Below are positions 8,248-16,429 of a DNA stretch of 54,114 nt, in pieces; within the stretch, counting starts at the first letter, position 1, and each line of letters starts with the position of its first letter. Position numbers and translations under genes: made by a program. This DNA comes from Cyanobacteria bacterium RU_5_0 (GTDB taxonomy: Bacteria; Cyanobacteriota; Cyanobacteriia; Elainellales; Elainellaceae): positions 1 to 54,114 of the forward strand of contig JAAUSF010000023.1 of NCBI GenBank assembly GCA_012033255.1, written 5' to 3'. Below the pieces are notes generated by a model that was not told the origin of the DNA, searched no databases, and saw nothing but the letters and a program-made list of their open reading frames with translations.

Positions 8248-9582
8248 ATGAATTTTTTGCGGATATTGATCAGGTTTTTATGGGTTGGGTTGGTGTGTTT
8301 GGCGTGTTTTTGGATTGCGCCAAAAGCATGGGCATTTTGTGGATTTTATGTGGCAAAAGCAGATGCAAGTTTGTATAACCAGGCTTCGCAGGTGGCGATC
8401 GCTCGGAATGGAAATCAGACCGTTTTGACGATGGCAAATGATTATCAGGGAGAGGTGAAAGATTTTGCGATCGTGGTTCCGGTTCCGGTTGTTTTGCAGG
8501 AAGAACAAGTTCAAATTGCTGATCCGGTGATCATTCAACGATTGGATGCGTTCAGTGCGCCGCGATTGGTGGAATACTTTGATCCTGATCCATGCACTCC
8601 TGTTGTTTTTGATGCGTTTCCTGTTCCTCAAGCGGCATCAGAAAGTAGTGGAGTCCGCAGAGATCGGGAGGATGAGGCACTGGGGGTAACGGTGGAAGCT
8701 CAGTTTACGGTGGGTGAATATGACATTTTGATCTTGAGTGCGAGGGAATCAAGCGGATTAGAGACTTGGTTAATCGACAATGGCTATCGGATTCCACAAG
8801 GCGCAAGAGATTTGCTCCACCCTTACATTCGGCAAGGAATGAAGTTCTTTGTGGCGAAGGTGAACCTGGAGGAATATGAAACTTCTGGATATCAGTCGTT
8901 GCGCCCCTTGAAGATGATGTATGAGTCGCCTCGGTTTATGCTGCCGATTCGATTGGGGATGGTAAATGCAGAATCCGCACAAGATTTGATCGTCTATATT
9001 TTGTCGCCAGAAGGACAGGCGGAAGTGACAAATTATCGCACCGTCAAAGTACCTTCTGACACTGAGATTCCGCTATTTGTGCAAGATGAGTTTAATGATT
9101 TCTACAAGGCGATGTTTACAACGGCTTACGATCGCGAAGGGCAAAATGTTGCGTTGATGGAATATGCCTGGGATATGGCGGGTTGCGATCCCTGTTCGGC
9201 TGATCCATTGACCCCGGATGAATTGCGTCAGGCTGGCGTGTTTTGGTTAACTCCAGATAGGCCGATGAATGTGTTTATTACTCGCTTACATATCCGATAT
9301 ACTCGCGATCGCTTTCCCGAAGATCTGATGTTTCAGCAGACGCGCAATCGAGAATTTTTCCAGGGTCGTTACATTCTGCGGCACCATTTTACGGGAGAGC
9401 CAACCTGTGAAGCTGGACAACAATATCAGCGATCGCTCCCACAACGGTTTGAACAGGAAGCCCAGACATTAGCTCGATTGACGGGATGGAATATTCAAGA
9501 CATTCGCGATAAGCTTCCCCAAATTCAGAGCCGCTATCTTCCCTGGTGGCAGCAGTTTTGGGTAGGACTATTTGGCGAATAG
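8248..9582 (+). CDS. DUF2330 domain-containing exported protein
   Basis: 444 residues. A signal peptide (about 1-29, ending KAWA) precedes the conserved start CGFYVAKADASLYN, which marks DUF2330. The body contains conserved VVPVPV and DPDPC segments and later Cys pairs (AGCDPCSAD, EPTCEAG), suggesting disulphides in the periplasm. It ends with a Trp-rich tail (YLPWWQQFWVGL). Its biochemical role is unknown. Position just after the RnfD-like gene on the same strand suggests co-transcription and a shared process, possibly extracytoplasmic redox work; that link is inference. Confidence 0.85.
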   Translation: MNFLRILIRFLWVGLVCLACFWIAPKAWAFCGFYVAKADASLYNQASQVAIARNGNQTVLTMANDYQGEVKDFAIVVPVPVVLQEEQVQIADPVIIQRLDAFSAPRLVEYFDPDPCTPVVFDAFPVPQAASESSGVRRDREDEALGVTVEAQFTVGEYDILILSARESSGLETWLIDNGYRIPQGARDLLHPYIRQGMKFFVAKVNLEEYETSGYQSLRPLKMMYESPRFMLPIRLGMVNAESAQDLIVYILSPEGQAEVTNYRTVKVPSDTEIPLFVQDEFNDFYKAMFTTAYDREGQNVALMEYAWDMAGCDPCSADPLTPDELRQAGVFWLTPDRPMNVFITRLHIRYTRDRFPEDLMFQQTRNREFFQGRYILRHHFTGEPTCEAGQQYQRSLPQRFEQEAQTLARLTGWNIQDIRDKLPQIQSRYLPWWQQFWVGLFGE

Positions 9583-9600
9583 TGCAAGTTATGGTTTGTT

Positions 9601-9627
9601 GGGAATCGGGAATCGGGAATCGGGAAT
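9601..9627. repeat. Heptamer tandem repeat (GGGAATC)
   Basis: Nearly four units of GGGAATC, immediately next to the left end of the family-A element at 9627. It resembles the short tandemly repeated repetitive (STRR) sequences of filamentous cyanobacteria. Confidence 0.8.
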
Positions 9628-9749
9628 GACGCAATGTGCAACGAAAAACCTAAAGCCCTTGACCTTCCGTGGAGCAGGTCTCTCGCCTGCTAAATTTGGA
9701 CGAGCAAGATGCCCATCCCACGGTCAAGCAAAAGTTGCACATCGCGTCA
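9627..9749. repeat. MITE-like element, family A, copy 2
   Basis: A 123-bp unit with terminal inverted repeats TGACGCAATGTGCAAC (9627-9642) and GTTGCACATCGCGTCA (9734-9749), one mismatch in 16. The interior carries the GCAAGATGCCCATCCCAC module. It fills the space between the DUF2330 stop and the anti-sigma stop, ending seven bases from the latter. Confidence 0.8.
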
Positions 9750-9756
9750 CATTAGC

Positions 9757-10527
9757 TTATCCTTGGCTTCGCATCACCAATTCTCCTTTGGGAACAAATG
9801 GATCGGTGGCGAACTCAGAGGTAATTAGCAGTTGCACTGCGCCTGAATTACAACTGGCGTTGGCAGCGATCCATTGAATGGAGATTGTTCCGGATGGCGT
9901 AGTATTAAATTGACCGCAATAGCTTGGTATAGACGATTCTGCGGGCATTGCCCAGAGACGATAAACCCGGTCACTTGGCAGTTCTGGCAAGTTTTGTGCC
10001 ACGATCGCCACTTGTTGATTCCGTGTAACAATCACGCTACCGAAGGCGTCTGGAGCCTGTTCTGTGCCTTGAAGCGAATGCACACTCGTTCCGGGTTGTT
10101 CAAGCGCACTGATAATGGCTTCGTTCTGTGCAGCTTGTTGCCGCAAGACGTTATTTTGAACGGCTAATGCTAAAAGGGCAGCAGCAGCAACGGCTCCCCC
10201 AAGTCCTCGCCAACTCAGATTCCGGCGACGTTTGGGTTCTACTCTCAGAGGCAATTCTGAGAGATGCTCTTCAAACAGTTTGGGGGGCTGAGTACTGGCT
10301 TGAGCCGTATTCAAAATCGAGTCGCGTAAGTGGGGGGGCGGTTCTTGTTCGGACAGCGAATAAGGCATCAACGCTAAGACCTCCTGTAGACGATCGACTT
10401 CTTCTGTTAAGTCAGGATTTTCGGTCAGTAGACGCTGAAACTGCTCAGCCTCCTCCGGACTCAGGTTGCCGAGGGCGTAACCTGCCATCAAATCGTGCCA
10501 ATTTTCAGGAAGTGCAGAGCGGGTCAT
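9757..10527 (-). CDS. Anti-sigma factor (RskA-type, membrane-anchored)
   Basis: 256 residues. The N-terminal 75 residues (NWHDLMAGYALGNLSPEEAE) match the sigma-binding domain of RskA-like anti-sigma factors, without zinc-binding Cys residues. One membrane helix lies at about 107-124, after an RRR charge cluster. The periplasmic part (about 135-256) resembles the RskA C-terminal domain (VYRLWAMP...). The cytoplasmic domain should hold the sigma factor of the gene 10 bases upstream until an envelope signal releases it. The same arrangement exists for SigG and its partner in Synechocystis; equivalence here is plausible but not shown. Confidence 0.88.
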   Translation of the reverse strand: MTRSALPENWHDLMAGYALGNLSPEEAEQFQRLLTENPDLTEEVDRLQEVLALMPYSLSEQEPPPHLRDSILNTAQASTQPPKLFEEHLSELPLRVEPKRRRNLSWRGLGGAVAAAALLALAVQNNVLRQQAAQNEAIISALEQPGTSVHSLQGTEQAPDAFGSVIVTRNQQVAIVAQNLPELPSDRVYRLWAMPAESSIPSYCGQFNTTPSGTISIQWIAANASCNSGAVQLLITSEFATDPFVPKGELVMRSQG

Positions 10528-10537
10528 GGGACGAGCG

Positions 10538-11119
10538 TTAGATATAATCCTGCAAGGTTTGTCGGAGTTTCAGTAATCCTTGTCGCGATCGAGTTTTCAC
10601 AGTGCCCAACGGAATATTGAGCCGTTTGGCGATCTCAGATTGACTCAATCCTTCGTAGTAGGCAATTTCCAGCACTTGGCGTTCATTGCTTGGCAATCGA
10701 GAAAGCGCCTCTCGGATGAGTTGCGATCGTTCCCCCATTGAAGCTTGTTCCAATGGAGTGGCAGGTGCAGTCTCATTTTTCATGACGCCTTGCCATCGTT
10801 GCAAGAATCGCAAACGAGAGCCACGCGATCGCAGCTTATCAATGGCACGGGAACGAGTCATTGTCGTCAAGAAGCTACTGAGGGAGCCACGACTGGGGTT
10901 GTAAGTATCCCGATTCCAGAGCGTTAGAAAAATCTCTTGCGTGACATCCTCAGCTTCTTCCGAATTACCCAGGATTTTGAATGCTAAGCCATATACCAGT
11001 CTGGCATAGCGATCGTATAGTCTTCCAAGGGCATTCACCTGACCATCTCGCAAAGCCAGATAGAGGTCAAGGTCTGAGGGTTGGGGGGGCGTTTTGGGTT
11101 CCGCAGAGGAAGAGTCCAT
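10538..11119 (-). CDS. ECF-type RNA polymerase sigma factor
   Basis: 193 residues. Region 2 spans about 30-95 (DRYARLVYGLAFKILGNSEEAEDVTQEIF), and region 4 about 140-190 (RLPSNERQVLEIAYYEGLSQ, IPLGTVKTRS). Regions 1 and 3 are missing, as in ECF (group 4) sigma factors. It is the first gene of a two-gene unit with its anti-sigma factor. It may be the SigG orthologue, but several ECF factors exist in cyanobacteria and I cannot separate them from sequence memory alone. It probably autoregulates, since ECF operons usually do. Confidence 0.92.
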   Translation of the reverse strand: MDSSSAEPKTPPQPSDLDLYLALRDGQVNALGRLYDRYARLVYGLAFKILGNSEEAEDVTQEIFLTLWNRDTYNPSRGSLSSFLTTMTRSRAIDKLRSRGSRLRFLQRWQGVMKNETAPATPLEQASMGERSQLIREALSRLPSNERQVLEIAYYEGLSQSEIAKRLNIPLGTVKTRSRQGLLKLRQTLQDYI

Positions 11120-11256
11120 TGCTTGCTTCTGGAGAACAATTCGAGAATAGCTTGAGAGAGGCTCTCTTGCACCACCTCGATCGAATGACTCTCTTATATA
11201 CGCAGTGTTGGATAAATTGGATTCATTCGGCTAAATAGGGGTTCATCATTAAACGG

Positions 11257-11277
11257 TGGGATGGGCAATGCCCATCA
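11257..11277. repeat. Palindromic core repeat, short copy
   Basis: GGTGGGATGGGCAATGCCCATC: GATGGGCA/TGCCCATC is a perfect inverted repeat around AA. It is the shortest copy of the dispersed core and lies between the sigma-factor gene and acs. Confidence 0.55.
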
Positions 11278-11408
11278 AAAGCTTGAAATTGCAAAGCTTG
11301 AAGAAAACCTAACTTCTGAGTCATTTGGTGAATAAAAAAAGTATGGTTTTGGAAGGGTAGCCCTGGCTACGGTTCAGCCATTTCCTTCTCAGAACCCCTC
11401 AACCTGCT

Positions 11409-13379
11409 ATGACAGAAGCCACGATCGAATCTATTCTTCACGAAAATCGCATCTTTTCGCCGTCTGCGGAATTCTCTCAGCAGGCACACATCAAGAGTTT
11501 GGTAGACTATGAACAGCTTTACGAACGGGCTAAAGCGAATCCAGAGGCGTTTTGGGCAGAGCTAGCCGAACAAGAACTGCACTGGTTTCAGAAGTGGGAT
11601 ACGATACTGGATTGGCAGCCGCCCTTCGCCAAATGGTTTGTCAATGGCAAGATTAATATCTCCTACAACTGCCTCGATCGCCACCTCACCACTTGGCGAC
11701 GCAACAAAGCCGCACTGATTTGGGAAGGCGAACCGGGAGACTCGCGCACTTTTACTTATGCTCAGTTGCACCGAGAAGTCTGTCAGTTTGCCAATGTCTT
11801 GAAGCAGTTAGGTGTCAAAAAAGGCGATGTCGTCGGGATCTATATGCCAATGATTCCAGAAGCGGCGATCGCCATGCTGGCATGTGCCCGGATTGGTGCG
11901 CCGCATACAGTGGTGTTTGGTGGATTTAGCGCAGAAGCATTACGCGATCGATTGGTAGACGGGAACGCGAAACTGGTTGTCACTGCCGACGGCGGATGGC
12001 GCAAGGATGCGATCGTTCCCCTCAAAGAGCAGGTCGATCGGGCGCTTGCTGGCAACAGTGCGCCAACGGTTGAACATATCCTCGTAGTGGAACGCACAAA
12101 ACAAAAAATCCACATGGAACCCGGACGCGATCACTGGTGGCATGATTTGAAACAAGGGGTTTCTGTCGATTGTCCGGCTGAACCAATGGACAGTGAAGAG
12201 ATGCTGTTTATCCTCTACACCTCTGGCAGCACGGGCAAACCGAAGGGCGTTGTGCATACGACAGGCGGCTATAATCTCTACACTCACATGACCACCAAAT
12301 GGATTTTCGATTTGCGCGATACCGATGTCTATTGGTGTACTGCCGATGTCGGCTGGATTACGGGACACAGCTACATCGTTTACGGCCCCTTGTCAAATGG
12401 AGCGACGACGCTGATGTATGAAGGTGCGCCTCGCCCCTCCAATCCAGGTTGCTTCTGGGATGTGATTGAAAAGTATGGTGTCAATATCTTCTACACGGCT
12501 CCGACTGCGATTCGATCGTTCATCAAAATGGGCGAATATCTACCCAACGCCCGCAACCTGTCCTCTCTGCGATTGCTTGGTACTGTAGGTGAACCGATCA
12601 ATCCGGAAGCCTGGATGTGGTATTACCGCGTAATTGGCAAGGAACGCTGTCCAATCGTCGATACCTGGTGGCAAACCGAAACCGGCGGCATCATGATCAC
12701 CCCGCTTCCAGGCGCGATCGCCACAAAGCCTGGTTCTGCAACTCGTCCCTTTCCTGGCATTCTGGCAGAAATTGTCGATCTGGATGGTAATCCCGTCTCA
12801 AATCATGAAGGCGGCTATCTGGTAGTGCAGTATCCCTGGCCTGGTATGATGCGAACGGTGTATGGTGATCCCGATCGCTTCCGTCGCACCTATTGGGAGC
12901 ATATTCCACCGAACGATGGACATTACACCTACTTTGCTGGAGATGGTGCCCGGAAAGACGAAGACGGCTATTTCTGGGTGATGGGTCGCGTTGATGATGT
13001 GATCAACGTTGCTGGACACCGCCTCGGCACGATGGAAATCGAATCGGCTCTGGTATCACACCCTGCCGTTGCAGAAGCGGCTGTCGTCGGCAAACCCGAT
13101 GAAGTCAAGGGGAATGATATTGTAGCATTCGTCACCCTCGACAGCGCCTATCCACCCAGCGAAGACCTGAAAACCGAACTGAAAAAACACGTCACCAACG
13201 AGATTGGCTCGATCGCCCGTCCTGGAGAAATCCGCTTTAGTGATGCCCTACCCAAAACGCGATCGGGCAAAATTATGAGACGCCTGTTGCGTTCCCTTGC
13301 TGCCGGTCAGGAAGTCACCGGAGATACCTCAACCCTGGAAGATCGATCGGTTCTTGATAAATTGCGAGAAGGCGCTTAA
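11409..13379 (+). CDS. acs: Acetyl-coenzyme A synthetase
   Basis: 656 residues, normal for AMP-forming acetyl-CoA synthetase. It activates acetate with ATP and CoA to acetyl-CoA in the cytoplasm. The adenylation P-loop [15 protein letters not shown] is at about residue 270, with [10 protein letters not shown] near 420 and the hinge/C-domain [12 protein letters not shown] near 535. [11 protein letters not shown] at about 620 holds the catalytic lysine that protein acetylation normally controls. It starts at ATG with TGCT ahead rather than a strong ribosome-binding site. Single-gene unit by context. Confidence 0.97.
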   Translation: MTEATIESILHENRIFSPSAEFSQQAHIKSLVDYEQLYERAKANPEAFWAELAEQELHWFQKWDTILDWQPPFAKWFVNGKINISYNCLDRHLTTWRRNKAALIWEGEPGDSRTFTYAQLHREVCQFANVLKQLGVKKGDVVGIYMPMIPEAAIAMLACARIGAPHTVVFGGFSAEALRDRLVDGNAKLVVTADGGWRKDAIVPLKEQVDRALAGNSAPTVEHILVVERTKQKIHMEPGRDHWWHDLKQGVSVDCPAEPMDSEEMLFILYTSGSTGKPKGVVHTTGGYNLYTHMTTKWIFDLRDTDVYWCTADVGWITGHSYIVYGPLSNGATTLMYEGAPRPSNPGCFWDVIEKYGVNIFYTAPTAIRSFIKMGEYLPNARNLSSLRLLGTVGEPINPEAWMWYYRVIGKERCPIVDTWWQTETGGIMITPLPGAIATKPGSATRPFPGILAEIVDLDGNPVSNHEGGYLVVQYPWPGMMRTVYGDPDRFRRTYWEHIPPNDGHYTYFAGDGARKDEDGYFWVMGRVDDVINVAGHRLGTMEIESALVSHPAVAEAAVVGKPDEVKGNDIVAFVTLDSAYPPSEDLKTELKKHVTNEIGSIARPGEIRFSDALPKTRSGKIMRRLLRSLAAGQEVTGDTSTLEDRSVLDKLREGA

Positions 13380-13764
13380 TTACAGGTGAAGTGGGCATCT
13401 TGCCCGCCCTATTTCTCCCAGGTGGTGAATACATGGGCAAAAGTGACCCAATCCCTGTGGGGTTGCCCTGGCTGAGAGGGCAGACTTGTTGGTCTGCCCC
13501 GATCGATGGCAAAATCTACAAAAAATTTACAGGTGGAACTCTGGCGATGATCACCCATTTGTGATTTGGCAATAGCCGATCGCCCAGCAGCGTAAATCAA
13601 ACATCCTCTAACCAAATAGCTCAACGAAGTGCTAGAATGTGCGGGAGAATAAGTAATCGGTTGCAGCGTTTGTTTCTAGCATTAACGAGTCTTTCACGTT
13701 TTGTATTGGCAGGCTTCTCTCCGAAATCTCACTCTCAACATCCCCCTGATTTTGGAGATAATCT
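13380..13764 (+). other. Intergenic region acs to RRM gene
   Basis: Contains the palindromic core at 13391 and a second perfect 8-bp hairpin at 13478-13499 (GGGCAGAC, TTGTTG, GTCTGCCC) without a T-tail. The part after 13640 should be the promoter and 5' leader of the RRM gene; such genes are often cold-regulated through long leaders. GGAG lies ten bases before the RRM ATG. Confidence 0.5.
13391..13409. repeat. Palindromic core repeat 11 bases after acs
   Basis: GTGGGCATCTTGCCCGCCC, the consensus form of the dispersed core (GGGCA/TGCCC stem). Confidence 0.65.
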
Positions 13765-14064
13765 ATGTCGATTTATGTAGGTAACTTATCCTATGAAGTT
13801 ACAGAAGCTGACCTGAGTTCTGTTTTTGCAGAATATGGTTCAGTCAAGCGAATTCAGCTTCCCACGGATCGTGAAACGGGTCGCGTGCGCGGCTTTGGTT
13901 TTGTGGAGATGGGTACAGACGCTGAAGAATCAGCCGCTATTGATGCTCTTGATGGCGCAGAATGGATGGGCCGTGATCTAAAAGTCAGTAAAGCCAAACC
14001 TCGCGAAGATAGGGGTTCTTTCGGCGGTGGGCGTCGAAATAGTAGTTTCTCTCGTAGCTACTAA
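13765..14064 (+). CDS. RNA-binding protein, RRM domain, Gly/Ser-rich tail
   Basis: 99 residues. A single RRM fills residues 1-80 with RNP2 (IYVGNL) and RNP1 (RGFGFVEM), followed by a short Gly/Arg/Ser tail (RGSFGGGRRNSSFSRSY). This is the cyanobacterial Rbp family, many of which rise at low temperature and bind mRNA. The tail is short for the cold-induced type. No rpsU follows, although rbp-rpsU pairs are known; a repeat element takes up the downstream space instead. Confidence 0.93.
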   Translation: MSIYVGNLSYEVTEADLSSVFAEYGSVKRIQLPTDRETGRVRGFGFVEMGTDAEESAAIDALDGAEWMGRDLKVSKAKPREDRGSFGGGRRNSSFSRSY

Positions 14065-14143
14065 TAATATTGAGGGTGGATCTTTCTCGGTCTTCAAACA
14101 TCCACTAGAACCCGGTAACTAGTAATTCATCAGTTTTCATCGT

Positions 14144-14256
14144 TCTAAGGAGGTTTCCACAAAATAAATTACCACCGTAGTGTGGGCATTTTGCCCGCCG
14201 CGAGCGAGACACTCGCCCTACACATTGGGAAATTCTTTAATGGAAATCTCCTTAGA
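14144..14256. repeat. MITE-like element, family C
   Basis: A 113-bp unit bounded by 16-base inverted repeats TCTAAGGAGGTTTCCA (14144-14159) and TGGAAATCTCCTTAGA (14241-14256), one mismatch. The interior has the core GGGCATTTTGCCC and GCGAGCGAGACACTCGCCC. The left repeat contains an AAGGAGG that mimics a ribosome-binding site, but no gene follows. Confidence 0.7.
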
Positions 14257-14274
14257 TGGTAAATTGACCTTAAA

Positions 14275-14302
14275 GGCTCAAGCAATAATGCTTGAGCTTT
14301 TG
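14275..14302 (+). terminator. Rho-independent terminator downstream of the RRM gene
   Basis: Perfect 9-bp stem GCTCAAGCA/TGCTTGAGC with loop ATAA and tail TTTTG. It sits after the family-C element on the plus strand, so the element would be part of the RRM transcript's 3' untranslated region. Confidence 0.8.
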
Positions 14303-14569
14303 ATTTGTCATAGCAGAGCATCAATAAATTTAGCTGGAGCCTATCTTGGATTTGAGTGATTTCCCAAATCATTTCCCTGTCACTGGCTTGGAAAATGGTT
14401 CATCGGTTACATATGTTACGGAATTCGTTATCAATCGACTTCTTGGATACCCTCTGAGACCTCTATAAGATTACCTTATTAAGGTTTAAGAGAGGATGAC
14501 CAGTGAGCCTGCGCTATCCTGGTATTATTCAGAGTAAATATAAAGATTGAGTTTAGGGAGGATATCGTC
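14303..14569 (+). other. Leader of the IF-3-like gene
   Basis: Untranslated stretch with a short palindrome ACCTTATTAAGGT (about 14472-14485) and an in-frame stop at 14504. No ATG, GTG or TTG occurs in the IF-3 frame between that stop and 14585. AGGGAGGA at 14555-14562 is the ribosome-binding site. Confidence 0.55.
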
Positions 14570-15055
14570 ATAGCTGAAAAACAATTGATTAACCGTCAAA
14601 TCAGATCCGCTCAGGTCCTTCTGATTGACCATGAGAACAATAATCGTGGTTTGACCAATACTCGTGAAGCGTTACAGCTAGCTGAAAGTGTAGGGCTTGA
14701 TCTCGTCGTTGTTTCCCAGGGTAAAGACGTTCCGGTTGCTAAAGTTTTGGATTACGGCAAGCATCAGTACCAACAGAAAAAACGTCATCGCCAGAGTTCT
14801 ACACCCACGGTCAAGGAAGTTAGGCTTCGTCCAAACGTTGGTGAGTCGGATTACACGCTACGCATCGATCGAGCCGTTCAGTGGTTGGGGAAGGGTGACT
14901 CGGTTAAGTTTCAAATTCGGTTACGTGGACGGGAACATCAGCACCGAGAACTCGCTGTAAAACTGCTAGATCGGGTTGTTGCTGATTTGGGTCAAGTTGG
15001 TAAAGTCCAATCTTTTGATAGACGATCGCTGATTGTTCAGGTTGTTCCAGCTTAG
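14570..15055 (+). CDS. infC: Translation initiation factor IF-3, divergent paralogue, likely AUA start
   Basis: 161 residues if translation starts at ATA 14570. The IF-3 N-domain is about 7-75 (INRQIRSAQVLLID; VPVAKVLDYGKHQYQQ) and the C-domain about 85-161 (VKEVRLRPN; FQIRLRGREHQH). The canonical PPVCRIMDYGK is altered, and the C-terminus ends short at VQVVPA. The GGAGG at 14557-14561 is eight bases from ATA but 23 from the first conventional start (TTG 14585). Bacterial infC often uses AUU so that IF-3 represses itself; AUA could work the same way. A second, canonical infC probably exists elsewhere in the genome, but this window cannot show it. If TTG is used the protein is 156 residues. 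Confidence 0.88.
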   Translation: MAEKQLINRQIRSAQVLLIDHENNNRGLTNTREALQLAESVGLDLVVVSQGKDVPVAKVLDYGKHQYQQKKRHRQSSTPTVKEVRLRPNVGESDYTLRIDRAVQWLGKGDSVKFQIRLRGREHQHRELAVKLLDRVVADLGQVGKVQSFDRRSLIVQVVPA

Positions 15056-15064
15056 ATGAAGGTT

Positions 15065-15088
15065 CAGGGACTTTATGGGAAGTCCCTG
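15065..15088 (+). terminator. Hairpin after the IF-3-like gene
   Basis: Perfect 9-bp stem CAGGGACTT/AAGTCCCTG with loop TATGGG, starting ten bases after the stop. There is no T-run, so intrinsic termination is uncertain; it may stabilise the 3' end. Confidence 0.45.
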
Positions 15089-15192
15089 GACGAAGGAATG
15101 CAGCCAGAAGTTTGGTTAAAAATGGATAAGCCTAACTAAAGTTGCTGCCAAATCTGCAAAGAATCTAGCATTTGCCACAATGAGCCACGCTC

Positions 15193-15261
15193 GTTTAAGT
15201 TGCCTGATCTGGGCGGGCAAGATACCCACCCCACAATGACTGGCTTTAATAATACTTAAAC
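15193..15261. repeat. Family-B palindromic repeat, short copy
   Basis: Bounded by GTTTAAGT and ACTTAAAC and centred on GGGCGGGCAAGATACCCACC. Its left half is the same module seen at 38901 and 47770 (reverse orientation); its right half matches 8146-8165 and 26016-26045. Confidence 0.7.
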
Positions 15262-15439
15262 TTCATAAATCAGCACTACGAGCAGAGGAGAGACAGAACC
15301 ACGCTCGATCGTCTCTCCTGAAGAAAATCGAACTATTCAAGTGTTTGTAAGATAGTTAAGAACGGTTAAATGAGTCTTGAGGAATTCCAGAAATCTCTGG
15401 AGAGATACAGCGATTTTCAGATGAGTAAACCACAATTGC

Positions 15440-15485
15440 GTGTGGATGAGTGGATGGGTGGATGAGTGGATGGGTGGGTGGCTTA
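15440..15485. repeat. GGATGAGT/GGATGGGT tandem tract
   Basis: Degenerate 8-base units (GGATGAGT, GGATGGGT) repeated about five times, of STRR type, intergenic. Confidence 0.65.
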
Positions 15486-15689
15486 TGCAAGGGGAAACGG
15501 CTATAAGAGGTAGGAGCGTTTTACAAAACGTCTTTCTGAATTCCAAAATTATCCACCTGCAAATTTTCTGTTCCAGTGAATGGATGTGGCTTGTTTGCGA
15601 TCGGTTTCGCATGAAATTCTCTCGCTAACACTCTAGCGTTATCTTGAGCAATCATATGTCTATCCTCTATCTATTCTCTATTTGTATTT

Positions 15690-16187
15690 TTATTTTGGAG
15701 TCTTTTCATCGAATGCTCCGCGATAGTGCATCACTACTAAGGAGATATGCCGTAGTTTTGCAAGTAGGTGGGTTAAACCAAACTTCCATTTGAGAGGAGA
15801 CGGGACGGCTTGCCAAGGCACCGGAACAAAACCGAGACGCGCATAGAAAGTGGCTGACTTGTCGGCTCGACGTTCTAAATAGAGCGGTTGAGTTGCCTGT
15901 CGAATCAGATGTTGGGCTAAATAAGTCCCGAATCCTCGGCCTCGCCACGCAGGTGCAACGAACAAGCTACCCAACTCCTGGACACCCGGAAAGTTGCGGA
16001 GTTGTCCAAATGCAATCAATTCTTCACCTTGAATCACCCAAAACTGCGACCAACGGAGTTGGGTTGGATCAAGTCTCGCGATGGATATGTAGTGGTGAAT
16101 AGTAGGCATATCATCAGCACGAGCCGGACGAAGAATGCATCCTGGGTAGGGTGTGTTTGTGGCGTAATTTACATTAATAGGGATCAT
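15690..16187 (-). CDS. GNAT family N-acetyltransferase
   Basis: 165 residues. The GNAT acetyl-CoA-binding motif A is LFVAPAWRGRGFGTYLAQHL (about residues 93-112), preceded by the beta-4 stretch VQELGS. YLERRADKSATFYARLGFVP is motif B. The substrate is not predictable; many such cyanobacterial proteins are unstudied. ATG at 16187 is kept because the N-terminal ILRPARADD segment, where GNAT folds begin, follows shortly after. It is transcribed toward the IF-3-like gene. Confidence 0.88.
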   Translation of the reverse strand: MIPINVNYATNTPYPGCILRPARADDMPTIHHYISIARLDPTQLRWSQFWVIQGEELIAFGQLRNFPGVQELGSLFVAPAWRGRGFGTYLAQHLIRQATQPLYLERRADKSATFYARLGFVPVPWQAVPSPLKWKFGLTHLLAKLRHISLVVMHYRGAFDEKTPK

Positions 16188-16293
16188 GATTTTTACGCTG
16201 TCAATTTCTACTTTCTCAGTATTAGCTGAATCGTGTGCTGCTCTTGGCTATTCGCTACTACACCAACCATAACGAACAGATTGATGATTCCGT

Positions 16294-16324
16294 AAGTAAG
16301 CACAATGCAGTCAGGTGCTTACTT
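16294..16324. promoter_or_regulatory. Ten-bp inverted repeat in a divergent promoter region
   Basis: AAGTAAGCAC and GTGCTTACTT pair perfectly around an 11-base spacer. It lies between the divergent acetyltransferase and ABC1-kinase genes, 107 bases from the start of the former. It could be an operator for a dimeric regulator; no T-run favours a terminator. Confidence 0.45.
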
Positions 16325-16429
16325 GTCGGTGTGAATTGATGTAAACACGCGATCGAGAAAAGGCGAAAACTATTGTGAAGCATCCTGACTATAGCTATCT
16401 GGCTTCTTTCTCTGGGTTGATGCTCCTTT

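Larger units (their letters stand above)
15056..15689. other. Gene-free region with repeats
   Basis: About 630 bases between the IF-3-like gene and the convergent acetyltransferase gene. It contains the 3' hairpin (15065), a family-B repeat (15193-15261), and a GGATGAGT/GGATGGGT tandem tract (15440-15485). Open frames of 60-90 codons here follow the repeat and have no recognisable product. Confidence 0.6.

Noticed and set aside
13440..13500. TPP-riboswitch-like phrase (GGGGTTGCCCTGGCTGAGAG)
   Set aside because: The second conserved part (ACCTGATCTGG...CCAGCG) is missing, and the neighbouring genes are unrelated to thiamine. It is better explained by hairpins and repeats.
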